Both the position numbers and the translations under genes were made by a program. DNA of 64,000 nucleotides from Adineta vaga (lineage: Eukaryota > Rotifera): the NCBI GenBank assembly GCA_021613535.1, contig CP075493.1, forward strand, positions 15,934,001-15,998,000, written 5' to 3'. Below, one piece after another: positions 11,295 through 22,232 of the stretch (positions are counted from its first letter, which is position 1; each line of letters begins with the position of its first letter). The notes under the pieces are model-generated. The model was not told the origin of the DNA and ran no database searches. It worked only from the letters and a program-made list of their open reading frames with translations.

Positions 11295-12443
11295 TCAAAT
11301 CTTTAGATATTTTTCAATGAACTTATGCTTCAGCTTCTTATAATCATCAGTCATAATTTTGAAGAGATTTCCAAAAGTTGGATGCGGTTTGATGTAAGTA
11401 TCAAAAGACCGTCTGAACAATCCGAGGATGTAGAGATAGTAAAGAATAATACCGTAATCTGCCTCTTGCATGACATTTTCAATGGAATCTCTTCCTAAAT
11501 CATCAAAGTCATGAATGTAATTCAGCTTCTTTGTTTCTTGGAGATAATAAATCAGGAATTCTCTTCGTTGATCCATTTCTGGAATAGCATGACCAGTCAG
11601 TTTGTTTTCTTCATTCCATTGGAAGATGTAGTTGGAAAAATGACCACCAATGTCGAAAGCTCTTTCGCAGTAGCATGAAAATTCAAAGTCACACAAAAGT
11701 ACTCGAAGTTTACCTTCAACTTCAGTTTTTCGGACCAAGAGATTCAAGAAGTTTGAATCTCCATGACTCATTACTATACGTGACTTAATTTTGTCTTTCA
11801 CAAGCAAAGCCCATTCCAACTCTTCAATAATGTTCCAATCGAGAAAAACTTCGATATCTTGAAAGTTATTGATCTTGTCTTTAACAGAATCTTTGATCTC
11901 GTTCCAATGTGACTTTAATTGTGAAATTGGCACTTTCTCAATGAATTCTTTAGTTTTTTTGAGCACATTAAATCCTCTTTTATTGAGTGGCAGGTTCATT
12001 GAATGAAATCTTGCTAAAGATTTTGCGATTTCTCTGGCAATATTTGGTTCCAGTGCGAGTAATGGTGTTAGTTTAATAGTTTCGATATATTCGACTACCA
12101 TAGAATTACCATAAAGACAATAGAGTTTGGGTGCACATCCATAGTTAGAAGCACCATTGGTGATAATAATTTCTTCCTTTTCAGTTGTAGAAGAAAAGCC
12201 TTGATTACTGTCTCGCATGAGGTTTCCACCAGAAACTCTTATGATAACTTGATGTGGTTCGTCGCTGGTAGAATTAGTGTTGCATGCTTCTCGAGAAATC
12301 AACCAAATGGTATTTGAATATCCTCCTGAGAGTTTCATCACAGTTATGTCGTCCGTTTTTAGTAGAGACCACTCTCTCAAGAAGACTCTGGTTACTAAAT
12401 CCAAGGCTCCTTCAGGAGACATTGTGTTGTCAGTATCACTCAT
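11295..12443 (-). CDS. Choline/ethanolamine-kinase-like protein
   Basis: A single-exon ORF of 382 aa starting at an ATG. The N-lobe has a glycine-containing loop (KLSGGYSNTIWL, residues 37-48). The Brenner-type motif is HGDSNFLN (227-234), where Asp is the expected catalytic base. The choline-kinase motif is CDFEFSCYCERAFDIGGHF (251-269), with the metal-binding Asp and the RxFDIxxHF signature. By family knowledge these enzymes phosphorylate choline or ethanolamine with ATP in the first step of the CDP-choline/ethanolamine pathway. The usual HND is HGD here, so another small-alcohol substrate is possible. The length is normal and no defect is seen. Confidence 0.8.
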   Translation of the reverse strand: MSDTDNTMSPEGALDLVTRVFLREWSLLKTDDITVMKLSGGYSNTIWLISREACNTNSTSDEPHQVIIRVSGGNLMRDSNQGFSSTTEKEEIIITNGASNYGCAPKLYCLYGNSMVVEYIETIKLTPLLALEPNIAREIAKSLARFHSMNLPLNKRGFNVLKKTKEFIEKVPISQLKSHWNEIKDSVKDKINNFQDIEVFLDWNIIEELEWALLVKDKIKSRIVMSHGDSNFLNLLVRKTEVEGKLRVLLCDFEFSCYCERAFDIGGHFSNYIFQWNEENKLTGHAIPEMDQRREFLIYYLQETKKLNYIHDFDDLGRDSIENVMQEADYGIILYYLYILGLFRRSFDTYIKPHPTFGNLFKIMTDDYKKLKHKFIEKYLKI

Positions 12444-13227
12444 GTTTGCCGATAAGAAATTTAACTAAAAGAATCGTGTTCGATCGTCGACCGTTTTAGA
12501 CAAAGAAGAGAATGAAAAAGCAAACCACAAATGAAAAAGAAAAGAACATGATAAAGGAGGACAACGAATTTCGTCCAGCATAAGTGGATAAATTGACGTC
12601 ATTCGGTGACATCTTTTGATACTATACCAAAAATCAACAATGACTATAATTAAGATGATTGATTAGAATTGAAAGAAATTTTTGTCATCAATTACTAAAG
12701 AAATAATCTTTTTATTTAATATTTCAAATTCAACAAATTGTAATTTCCATGTATAGTATGAAAAATGAGTTAAATTATTCGATAATGTTAATTTCGTATA
12801 ATTTCTAATCAAGTCGTTCTCTCCGAATAAAGAATGCCAGGAAAAATGGCAAATCGCATGATATGGATCATCATCATCATCATCAATGACTAGTCGAATT
12901 GGAAGAGGAATATTGTATTTAATTCTATCGAGAAAATAACAGCACTATTTCGTATTTTCATTTACATAAAGCGAAATAATCCGAGATCTATTTGAAACAA
13001 TGATATTTTTATAATCTAATTTTGTCTGGAATGAAAAATAGAAGTATATATTTAAATTTAAGAATGCTTTGTACAATTCAAAACGTTCTAAATATAATAT
13101 TTTTCAACTTTAGAAATACTTACTGCTATCTTATAGTAAGTGTAAATGGAAGTGTTTAGTCGATATATATTACTCCTATCGTCGAAACCATTATTTTATT
13201 GATTAATAAAGATTCAACTTTAAGAGA
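12444..13227. other. Intergenic stretch with a short ATC microsatellite
   Basis: No gene is seen. An (ATC)n run lies near 12866-12886. Otherwise the DNA is AT-rich and unremarkable. Confidence 0.5.
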
Positions 13228-14111
13228 TCAATAATAACTTTTCTCGCTATCATCTGATGTTATTGACATTTGTGACTCGTTTAGATGTTGTTTTTGTGTT
13301 TGTTTCATTATTTCGTATTCGTAAATATTTGGTTTTGAACCGTGTAACTGTTGATGTTCTTCATATTCTTGTTTCTCAATTTGTTTGTGAATTGTTAACA
13401 GATTAGATAAATTAGAATGATGTTTGTTTAGTGTCATATTACTGTTTTCGCAAGTAGTATGATTATTTACATAGGATAACGTTCGATTTAATATTCGATG
13501 TTTTGTTCGAATGGAACCGAGTGTTGATAATTCATTGAATAATTTCTCAATCTCATCAACATCATCATTGATCCACCATTCGTCATGTGATTGTGTTCTG
13601 GATAAATTCGATTGAAGACTGCTGAGTGTGTGAGAGGAAGGAAGTGTAGGTGCAATAACTGTATTCATTGAAACATTTTCACGATCCAATGAGTTAGTTG
13701 CTTCATTTGAGTTATTGTGCAACAATAGAATATCTTGTTCTACTGTTGGTTGTAATGAAAATGTATTACTAGTGTTATCACTGTCTACCATTTCTATTAA
13801 ATGTGAATCATTCATTTGTGTTATCGTAGCAACGACCTTAACGCTTTTACCATCAACATCCACATGTCTCACCCTCGTCATTTTATGATTTGATACAAAG
13901 TCGGGGATATCGTCTAAATCATTACGATGTTTTTTGCTTCGTTTATTTCGACCTGTAGAAGAAAAAGTAAAAGAAAAATAATCACACGTGCCTTTAAATC
14001 AGTTAAATTTTATATGGACGATATTTTTCACATTTGAAAATTTAACTTACACGAAACGCAAGTAAATGCAGATGACATAATACTACGAAACAGAGAAGAT
14101 AGTGACGGCAT
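13228..14111 (-). CDS. Unknown two-exon protein with polybasic N-terminus
   Basis: Exon 1 (14111..14051) and exon 2 (13952..13228) join in frame across a 98-nt GT-AG intron to give about 261 aa. The N-terminus has two hydrophobic/Cys patches (FTCVSC) followed by RNKRSKKHR, which could be a membrane-association or nuclear-localisation signal. The rest is polar, rich in Ser, Asn and Gln, with acidic stretches (NDDVDEIEKLFNELSTL) that may form a helix, and looks largely disordered. No catalytic motif is visible and I do not recognise a family. The longer start at 14111 is chosen because the frame stays open through the acceptor and the resulting splice is clean. The shorter start at 13881 is the alternative. 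Confidence 0.55.
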
Positions 14112-14669
14112 GTCTACAGTAGGCAGGAAAAAAAGAATCGTTATTAACTTTTTGTATAGAAATATGAAATATTTATAGTCTTTTCTTACCTTTGTATTTG
14201 TTTAAAATAATGTTCTTACACGCGCGCAGTTTAATTGATGAAAAAATCTCACACGAATAGAAAGAAACTTATTGTTTCGTTTTCTCCTTTCTGTTCGAGT
14301 GCAAAGCATATGTATATACCATTTGAATCACATGTGAAGAAGTGAGTAATTTTTTACCAATGACTATCTCCCATAATCACACAAGTTATCATAGTCTACT
14401 ATCAAAAAGATAATTTCAGATTTCTAACACATCTTTCGTTCTTTCTTTTTATTGGTGGATCATGTATTTTCTCAATAAATATGCAGAATAGAACTATTTT
14501 TCATACGTAAAAGATTACTACATTATCTTGATAAATCTGATCCGAGTATTCTTTACTATAAACAGTAATAAATAACAACATGACGATAATAAACCTTGAG
14601 TCAGTAGAAAGCAATGAACCAATGAAGAACGAAACAAAAAACAAGAGTTAACATGATGACATGACTAAT
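14112..14669. other. Intergenic stretch, nothing recognised
   Basis: AT-rich spacer upstream of the minus-strand gene and before a telomere-like hairpin. Confidence 0.45.
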
Positions 14670-14726
14670 TTGAGGGTGTGGGTGAGTGTGGATGAGGATA
14701 CAGTAAAAACTAACCATACCCTCAAG
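14670..14726. repeat. Telomere-like hairpin repeat, copy 4
   Basis: The left arm is TTGAGGGTGTGGGTGAGTGTGG and the right arm is CCATACCCTCAAG. The arms are imperfect. Confidence 0.8.
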
Positions 14727-14932
14727 ATGGAATATTCTTTCTTTTTGAATGGATGGTCAAATGGCGTTAAAGACAGTATTCGAGAAATAAACTGATTTTA
14801 GGTATGACCTTTTTTTTCTGAATTAAAATCATGTTGATAGAAAGTGAAAATTAAGATTCATCAACTTTAATCCATAAATAACAACATATATTCACTGTAC
14901 GATATGTAAAATGATCTTTTGTTATTTGTGTG

Positions 14933-15319
14933 TTACTCATGATATAATCGTCGACATTTTCGTTCGAAGGATATATATAACCTAAAAGAAATACAGGATT
15001 TACCAAACCATTGTGATATAGTAAGAGTCTTTATCTGACGAAACGAATGACTGGTCCCATCAAATTCTTTCAACTGCATACTGTGTGGAATAGTCAATTG
15101 TGTTACATAAGGTGCATTGGCAAGTAATGTAGAGAGATTATTTGCTGAAATCAATCCTTGGCCAAGATTCAGATGTCGTATGAATGTAAAATTAAACAAA
15201 GTTTGAATTTTTTGAGTACGTGCAAGATCCCTAACAGGTTTCCCAATATCACGGATGTAGAGTTCTAATGTTTGAACGTTTGTCAAGTTAAAGGGTTGTT
15301 TTTGAATATGTTCTAACAA
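14933..15319 (-). pseudogene. Leucine-rich-repeat fragment of an F-box/LRR-type protein
   Basis: An open frame of about 128 codons without a clear ATG start. Leu/Ile spacing looks like degenerate LRRs (VQTLELYIRD, IRHLNLGQGL, VTQLTIPHSM, IKTLTISQWF). The pattern resembles the C-terminal halves of F-box/LRR proteins such as the broken gene at 48905. No F-box is seen upstream. It is likely a partial copy; whether it is expressed cannot be judged. Confidence 0.45.
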
Positions 15320-15658
15320 TGTACTCGAATTTTCGATTTACTACCAAAACGTCAAAAGACAAAAATTCGAAAGCAAAAAATATCGAAAATACCAAGATGT
15401 CGTTATAAACCAGTATTAACATTTGTTAATATTATTTTCTTTTTAGTTTTCTTTCGTGTTTCTTTTAAAACTGTTTCGTCGGCTTAGCTGACGATTTCTC
15501 TCCAATTATATATGAACGAATATTCTAGAATATTGGGTAGACTAAGAATATAAAGAAACAAAGAAAAATCGAGGTAGTGTTTCATGACTGTATATAAATC
15601 GTTCGTTTAGACATTCAAACACACTTATTATTTTATTCACAAATTGGTCGATCGTGAG

Positions 15659-16455
15659 ATGTCCACCAGTAGAAGTCGCCCGCCTATCATCTATTCTAAC
15701 AAAGGCCATCCTCAGCTGGTTCTCGATCATTTCGTCTTCAAGTTGAATAAACGAACAGAAACGAAAATTTATTGGAAGTGTACAATAATGAATTGTCCAG
15801 TACGAATTCACACGGATACAAATAACAACTTATTGTATACAAGTGAAGAACATGATCATTTACCTGAATCACATGATTTCATTGTGAAAAATTCAGAGCT
15901 GTTTTGAAGGAACGAGTGGTAAATGAAACGATACCCATACAAAAAATCAATGAAGAAGAAATCGTGAAAGCAAATTTTTCACCAGATTTACTTGCATCAA
16001 TTCCACTCATCCACCACATGCGTATGATTACATTTATAAAAGTATCCATCTATAAATTTTCTATCTTTAGAATCAGGTTTAAATCGGACACGTAGGAAAT
16101 TGATACCAAAACTGCCTACATCGAATGTATTCTATTCGATATACCCCCTGGATATCAAACAACGGCGTCTGGCGAAACTTTCTTGATTTGTGACAAAATG
16201 GTTTCTCGAAAAAAAGGATGCTAATATTTAGTAGTCCAAAGCAATTACAGTTGTTATTCGAAGGTTCAATGGTTTTTCTCGATGGAACTTGCCAAGTAAC
16301 GCCGCCATTTTTTGATCAAATATATACGATACACTGCTTGAAGTTCGATTGTGGTATAGTCTAACTTTTTTTATGAAAAAATCAACTACATTTTCTGTCT
16401 TTTAGCTTTTCCGTGTGTATTCGCAGTGTTACCTGATCGAAAAAAATCGACGTGG
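15659..16455 (+). pseudogene. FLYWCH zinc finger / MULE transposase-derived gene, frameshifted and truncated
   Basis: The first part (15659..15907) starts at an ATG and encodes a FLYWCH-type finger with the Cys pair in CTIMNCPV and the His pair in EEHDHLPES. A one-base shift in the A-run near 15886 moves the frame, after which an ERVVNETIPI segment continues (to about 16010). Further in-family pieces appear downstream in changing frames. These include the MULE-like FLDGTCQVTPPFFDQIYTIH (about 16272-16331), with the expected catalytic Asp, and then FPCVFAVLPDRKKST (about 16410-16454). The frame ends in the hairpin at 16452. By family knowledge such proteins are domesticated or relic Mutator-like transposases. 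It is non-functional here. Confidence 0.7.
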
Positions 16456-16501
16456 GTGTGGGTGAAGATACAATAAGAGTCACACCCACACCACCCTCAA
16501 G
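16452..16501. repeat. Telomere-like hairpin repeat, copy 5
   Basis: The left arm is GTGGGTGTGGGTG and the right arm is CACACCCACACCACCCTCAAG. It cuts the MULE-type reading frame. Confidence 0.85.
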
Positions 16502-16683
16502 ATATTTTGTCGTAACATGTGTAGTCTATATGAATATCGTCAGACGATATTCATTCAATTACATTTGAACTGTCTTTAAGAATGGCATCAATATCATCTA
16601 TTATACGATCGAGTAGATTCTTGAGTGATGATCTTGATGGTGATACTGTTGTAAAACATTGTTGTCAAATAGCAACATCTTCT

Positions 16684-17455
16684 TTAATACTCAATCGCTT
16701 CATTGTAGTTTGTCAGATACGTCTTGCCGAAATAATCTAAAATCAATTGGAATTGTTCACAAATATATATATGTATAGAATAGTTTCTTACATGTGATTT
16801 GTTGGGTTTGAAATCAAAGAACATTTGAACTAACTGATGATCCATTGCGTCTAAGAGTAATATTTCTCTTTTATATTCAAATTCATGTCGTATTGACTGT
16901 TGCTTTTCTTGAACGAACTGATAAACAGTAGAAGATAATTTTCTCAATACAGAGGAACAACTATAGTTATATGCACAGTTGGATAATAAATCTATTTCAT
17001 ACTGTTGAATTGCATGATGTGCCTGTTGTAAATGTTGTTCAATGAGATTTTTTGATCGACTATATGTATGACAAATAGAATTCTTTTCGGCCGCATGTTT
17101 TGTCATACGACTCTTCCAAATATTTTCTGTCACGCCCAAATGATAATAATATTTCCATTGAAAATCTTGTAGATGTATGTAACAGAATCGGTCAATTAAA
17201 CTCGTATAATGACGAATGAATTCTATTTGATCATTTTCTGTCATAAATCCATTGAGTTCCTCTGTGCTATTAAAACTAGTGGATAGAATTTGAGAAAACG
17301 TTTCATCTGATATATTCATATAATCAATTGATTTATTTATTATTACTGGTAAGTCTGTTTTTCTCATGGGTGTACACTTCTCACTCTTTATGGAATCAGT
17401 CGAATGTACGAGAGGCGGATTATTTTGTTGAATGCCTTGATCTCGAAGTTTCCAT
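16684..17455 (-). CDS. Unknown helical protein, possibly 5'-incomplete
   Basis: An ATG-initiated ORF of 227 aa runs 17367..16684, and the same frame is open further upstream to about 17450, behind a possible acceptor (CTATAG). A first exon may therefore lie beyond the hairpins at 17493-17591 or be lost. The product is rich in Gln, His and aromatic residues. It has long predicted helices (QHLQQAHHAIQQYEIDLL, FVQEKQQSIRHEFEYKRE) and no signal peptide. Near the 3' end, GTAAGA (16791) and TTTTAG (16737) bound a possible 55-nt intron; splicing would give a different, shorter C-terminus. I do not recognise the family. Confidence 0.5.
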
Positions 17456-17492
17456 CGATACCGTTTCTATAGTTGATGACATCTATATACAT

Positions 17493-17534
17493 CTGGGTGT
17501 GTGTGGGACGAAGATATAGTCACACCCACGCTCT
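17493..17534. repeat. Telomere-like hairpin repeat, copy 6
   Basis: The left arm is CTGGGTGTGTGTGGGAC and the right arm is GTCACACCCACG. It directly abuts copy 7. Confidence 0.75.
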
Positions 17535-17591
17535 CTTGAGGGTGGGTGGGTGTTAGTATTACATCTATCTAATACACCCACCTACACCCTG
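17535..17591. repeat. Telomere-like hairpin repeat, copy 7
   Basis: The left arm is TTGAGGGTGGGTGGGTGT and the right arm is ACACCCACCTACACCCTGAA. The loop (TAGTATTACATCTATCTAA) is nearly the reverse complement of the loop in the copy at 59003. Confidence 0.85.
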
Positions 17592-17725
17592 AAATACCCC
17601 TCACTGACAATGTGACACATCTTTTCATGAGACTGCGCGCAACGAAAGCTTTTAAAGCGCACTCATAGAAGACATAATTTAGGCTGATTGGTGAGAATTC
17701 AGTCGAGAGTCATGCGAGTCAGCCT

Positions 17726-17744
17726 CGACGAGCGTTATTTATTA
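17726..17744 (+). repeat. CGACGAGCGTTATTTATTA motif, copy 1
   Basis: The identical 19-mer occurs at 50348-50366 and 57749-57767. Here it overlaps the stop codon of the minus-strand receptor gene. Sequence to its left (17699-17725) matches an inverted block near 35180-35215. Confidence 0.6.
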
Positions 17745-20700
17745 TTTTACGATCTTTTTAAGTCGTTGTGCCCAAGTAGTAATTGATTCTTTGAATTGTC
17801 TTCTATAGAAAGTCGATGGTAAAACAAATATTATAAAGATAAAAGATGATGGAATAAATGAAATAAAATAACCACAAAGATATAACCAAGGATTTCGAGA
17901 TGATTTAACACATTTTGATAATAATGAAACAAGAAAACGAGGAAATAATAGAATAACTAATAAAATAGGACTAATAACAATTTGTTTATGTTCATTAATT
18001 TGTTTAAGTAATTGTTGTTTATAACTAAATTGAGTTCGAATAATCATTTTTACACGAGTAATATATATTATAATAAAACAAGCTGAAATTAAATTTACTA
18101 ATAATGGAACAAGAAAATGAAAATATTGAATAATTGTTGTATATCGTTCTACGGATTGAGAATAACGAATTAAACACCAAACACGTCGTTCTTCATGATC
18201 ATCAAATAGATCACGATGAATAATTTCATAAATCATTGAAATAAAAACAAGAAATGGTAATAGATAAAGTATCTTTTGTGCAATATTACGATTTTTTTTC
18301 TTACTAAAATGAATACCTTGATAAACTGCTATTACTCTTTCTATAGAAACACAAGTATTAAGCCAATTACTCATATGTAGAAAAAGACGAAGCATTGGTT
18401 CAATTAATAAACATCCAATTCGAAGAATTTGACGATTAATCAATGGATTCATATATGTATATGTTACAAACCAAAATTTAATAATTAACATTAAAACAAC
18501 AAATATAGAAATAATTGATGAAAATCGAAGATAAATTCCTGAAGCAACTTTACGAGATTTACGATTATGAAAAACTAAATAACTAAAAATACTATTACAT
18601 AAACCAATTAGAAATAAAATCATAACAAAAATTGCACTTATTTTAATGACTAATGATTGATCATTGAATGTAATATAAGGTCGAATTTCATAACGTAATA
18701 AATCATCTAATGTTAATCCAATACCTTTAGCATAAAATTGACATCGATCACCAAAGAAACAATCATTACATGAACATAAAATACTATAAAAACATGTTGG
18801 TCGATCTTGTAAACATATTCCATTATTTTCACAATAAACATTATCTTCACAGGATAAATTCAATTGATGATTTAATAGAAAACAATTACTTTGATGTTCT
18901 TTTGTACATAAACACATGTAAAATTCATCAATAAAACATTGTAAATTAAAATTATGTTGACACGGAAGATGATAACTTTTTATTCGTTGAATTCGTGGCA
19001 TTGAAAGTATTTTCGTACTGAAAAGTTCATTAATTAAAGGACATCGTTGTATTGAACTAACCAATGTTGTTATATTAGATGATTCAAATTTTTGAAGTGC
19101 AGCTAAATAATAATTCGCATCAATTTCTACAAAAATCATTTGAAATGTAAATATAGTGTACAAGATGATATCATTTTGAAACATATGCATTTTCTTCAGA
19201 ATAGTTAATGTTGGTTTTGATTGATCAAAACTAATTGTATTGTAGATATAAACAATTAAATATGATGGAATATCAATATTCTTAAATGAAATCTCTATTC
19301 TATTATAGATATTTTCACATTTAGATCCAAAAAATTGTTCAGAACATAAACATAGAAAACTTTCATTCGTCATTCCTTCATTAATTATAATACATTGACC
19401 ATTATTTTGACAAAATTCTTTTGGACATGTTAATTTCAGTCGACAAAAAGAACCAAATGTATTTTTAGGACAAATACAGATTGATTGATTTTGAATTGAA
19501 CCAATACAAATTGAATTTGATGCACACATACTACAATCAATTGGAATATGACATTGTGCACCAGACCAACCTGAATAACATTGACAAAAGAATTTCTTTT
19601 CATTATGATATTTTATACAAATACCATTTAAACATCGAAGAGTACATTTAATATTAGAATTATTAATTATTCGAGATATTGGAAGAGTTAAATATGCAGT
19701 TATTCGATTAACTGGTAGAAAAAGAAATGGAATTTTTAAATACCAACTTAGAAAATATGTTAATGAATTCTTTTCATATAAATCAATGTGTATATGATAA
19801 TTTTTTGAAATATTTTTTCCTTGATTTCCATATAATAGATAAATATCTAGAGGTTTACCACAGAACCTTCCGGATTCATAATTAAATTGATGATATGATT
19901 GAATTTCTTGTCGATCATTATCATCTTCTATTAAAGTAACAACAATCGTATAAATAATTGGCTGATGAAAAGTTGCTAATACGAGTGTCAAACTAACACG
20001 TTGATTTTGATATTGACATCGATCACCATAATAATTTGGTGAACAAAAACATAAATCATCAACTCCATGTCGATAGTGTACATATAAACCATAATTACAT
20101 TTATTAAATTGTGTTAAATTCTCGATGAATAATTCATTTATTTCATGCTCAAATTGATTTTTAACAGAAATAATTCGATTATTTTGTAAAGATGGATAAA
20201 CTAATGCAGTATCTAATGAAAAATCTATATAATCTCTATTAATAATTTGACATAAAATGTTTTGTATATCAAAAAACTCATTTAAATCATAATCATTATA
20301 TAATTGTGAATAATCAATACATATTTGATAATTATTATAAAGTAAACATTCTTCAGATTTTTTACAATTATTATCGTTTTCTTGACATTTTGTATAATTC
20401 CAATAACGAAATTGATATATTTCCCAACTAATATTGTTCATCGAAAGGATTTCATCTTCATCGAATAATATTCGAAGACAATCAACAGTTTTATTACTGA
20501 TTTGTTCAGCTGGTAAACACATAAATGTGTAATTTTGTGGTGAAATACAGAAAAGAAAATGATTTAATCTAATTGTTGTTGTACAATTCTTTTCATCTTC
20601 TCTATTAAAACAATGTTGAAATCCATCACATCGTGTATAAATATTATTACATTGCCAATATTCACAATCAGTTTCATCTGAATGATATTTTCCATTAATT

Positions 20701-22232
20701 AATATCAAAGGTAAATCTCTAATACGATCACATATTTGATAAAATAAAATTTCATTAGAATTGATCGGTATAAATGAATTCGAACAGATTTCTCTCGATA
20801 ATATTGGTGAATAACATTGTTTTTCATTTAAACATTGAAATCGAAATGTTTGATTTAATAAACAACTTAATTCAAATTCTTGTTCATCATCTTTTAAAAA
20901 ACAATCAGATATACCATCAAGAATTCGATATTTGGAAATATATTTCGATGAATTTTTACATTGATATAATGATGAATAGTATGTCGAACTGATATTTTCA
21001 TAATGTTTAGTAATACAACCAATAAAATATGGTTTAATCGTGTCAATTATAGATTTCCAAGTAAATAATTCATCATACAACCCAAGATCTGTTTGATTTG
21101 CATATTGACAAGTTAGATTTTTATAACGAAATGTAGGTTGAAGAAAATCACATAATCGTTCATCATAACAAATATAATCAGGTTTAAGTGCTAATGTTCG
21201 ATTGATAATTTTTGGATGATATAAAAATCGTACATGACCAAAAAGTACAGGTACAACAGGAAATTCCAGAGGAAAATCACAATTTTGAAATTGTTCAATA
21301 ATCTTAGAAGATTCTATAAGATAATCACATGATATATTATCGATTTCATTCATAATTTTACTAAGACAAACTAAACCTATCCAACATGAATAAGATAAAT
21401 TTTTTTGAACACTAATCGATTGTATCAATGTTAAATGTCGATTATTATCACATTCATGAAAATCTTCTACACATTGTCCATTACCACATGAAAATTGTCC
21501 TAGATCAGGTCGACATAATAATTCTTGATAATCCGATAATATTGGAATTTCTTTACTCATCATATCTGACATATCAAGACATTGTGATGAAATAGATTCT
21601 ATATGAAAAATATATTTTGAAATACATAAACCATTATGACATCGATATTCATTTTCATTACATTGATTTATTTCTAAATTAAAACATTGAATTTCATCAA
21701 TACCATTATTTAAACAATCAATTCGACCATTACATATTTCACGCCAATCAAGACAAATTGATGAATTACCACGATCACATTCTAATAGAATATAACATGT
21801 TTGTGGAAAGATATTTTCATTTAATTCTAATGAATATTGACAAGAAGATCCAAACCATGGAGATGTACAATTATAAAATATTTTATTTAATAAATTAGAT
21901 TCTATTGGTTGATCAAGATAATATTGATATTGTTCAGCTAAATCAATTGATGATGACCATTGAAGAATTTCTTGTGAACTTATATTTAAATGATTTAATT
22001 CATTAAAAGTAAAATTTTCATCAAATATATTAAGAATTTCAATCATTGGTAAAAAATTATTATTATTATTATCATATGGACGAATACAATGTTTAATTAT
22101 CATAGAAAGAGAATCCAATGATGAAGAATAATATAAACAATCAAATCCAAATTGATCTTTATCGTATAAAATCGATTGTAAATCATTAAATATCCATAGA
22201 AAAGAAATAATATGTAAAAATTTCCACATCAT
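17742..22232 (-). CDS. Large LDLa/EGF-domain 7TM receptor, intronless
   Basis: A single 1,496-aa ORF starting MMWKFLHIISFLWIF, which reads as a signal peptide. The ectodomain (about 1,190 residues) contains several LDL-receptor class A-like modules. Examples are CLDWREICNGRIDCLNNGID around 160-180 and a CGNGQCVEDFHECD module around 248. EGF-like modules with CxC...GxxC spacing lie around 740-770, 880-990 and 1150-1185. The last ~300 residues hold seven hydrophobic segments, with a SIERVIAVYQG motif after TM3 that corresponds to the family DRY region. By family knowledge, mosaic LDLa/EGF 7TM proteins are surface receptors; such mosaics are common in bdelloids, and the ligand is unknown. Lack of introns over 4.5 kb is notable beside multi-exon neighbours and could reflect a retrocopy origin. 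Confidence 0.85.
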   Translation of the reverse strand: MMWKFLHIISFLWIFNDLQSILYDKDQFGFDCLYYSSSLDSLSMIIKHCIRPYDNNNNNFLPMIEILNIFDENFTFNELNHLNISSQEILQWSSSIDLAEQYQYYLDQPIESNLLNKIFYNCTSPWFGSSCQYSLELNENIFPQTCYILLECDRGNSSICLDWREICNGRIDCLNNGIDEIQCFNLEINQCNENEYRCHNGLCISKYIFHIESISSQCLDMSDMMSKEIPILSDYQELLCRPDLGQFSCGNGQCVEDFHECDNNRHLTLIQSISVQKNLSYSCWIGLVCLSKIMNEIDNISCDYLIESSKIIEQFQNCDFPLEFPVVPVLFGHVRFLYHPKIINRTLALKPDYICYDERLCDFLQPTFRYKNLTCQYANQTDLGLYDELFTWKSIIDTIKPYFIGCITKHYENISSTYYSSLYQCKNSSKYISKYRILDGISDCFLKDDEQEFELSCLLNQTFRFQCLNEKQCYSPILSREICSNSFIPINSNEILFYQICDRIRDLPLILINGKYHSDETDCEYWQCNNIYTRCDGFQHCFNREDEKNCTTTIRLNHFLFCISPQNYTFMCLPAEQISNKTVDCLRILFDEDEILSMNNISWEIYQFRYWNYTKCQENDNNCKKSEECLLYNNYQICIDYSQLYNDYDLNEFFDIQNILCQIINRDYIDFSLDTALVYPSLQNNRIISVKNQFEHEINELFIENLTQFNKCNYGLYVHYRHGVDDLCFCSPNYYGDRCQYQNQRVSLTLVLATFHQPIIYTIVVTLIEDDNDRQEIQSYHQFNYESGRFCGKPLDIYLLYGNQGKNISKNYHIHIDLYEKNSLTYFLSWYLKIPFLFLPVNRITAYLTLPISRIINNSNIKCTLRCLNGICIKYHNEKKFFCQCYSGWSGAQCHIPIDCSMCASNSICIGSIQNQSICICPKNTFGSFCRLKLTCPKEFCQNNGQCIIINEGMTNESFLCLCSEQFFGSKCENIYNRIEISFKNIDIPSYLIVYIYNTISFDQSKPTLTILKKMHMFQNDIILYTIFTFQMIFVEIDANYYLAALQKFESSNITTLVSSIQRCPLINELFSTKILSMPRIQRIKSYHLPCQHNFNLQCFIDEFYMCLCTKEHQSNCFLLNHQLNLSCEDNVYCENNGICLQDRPTCFYSILCSCNDCFFGDRCQFYAKGIGLTLDDLLRYEIRPYITFNDQSLVIKISAIFVMILFLIGLCNSIFSYLVFHNRKSRKVASGIYLRFSSIISIFVVLMLIIKFWFVTYTYMNPLINRQILRIGCLLIEPMLRLFLHMSNWLNTCVSIERVIAVYQGIHFSKKKNRNIAQKILYLLPFLVFISMIYEIIHRDLFDDHEERRVWCLIRYSQSVERYTTIIQYFHFLVPLLVNLISACFIIIYITRVKMIIRTQFSYKQQLLKQINEHKQIVISPILLVILLFPRFLVSLLSKCVKSSRNPWLYLCGYFISFIPSSFIFIIFVLPSTFYRRQFKESITTWAQRLKKIVK

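Noticed and set aside
12277-12499. Two plus-strand ORFs opposite the choline-kinase-like gene start
   Set aside because: They are antisense shadows of the kinase frame with no independent support.
20774-20992. 72-codon plus-strand ORF inside the large receptor
   Set aside because: It is the opposite-strand shadow of the 1,496-aa gene.
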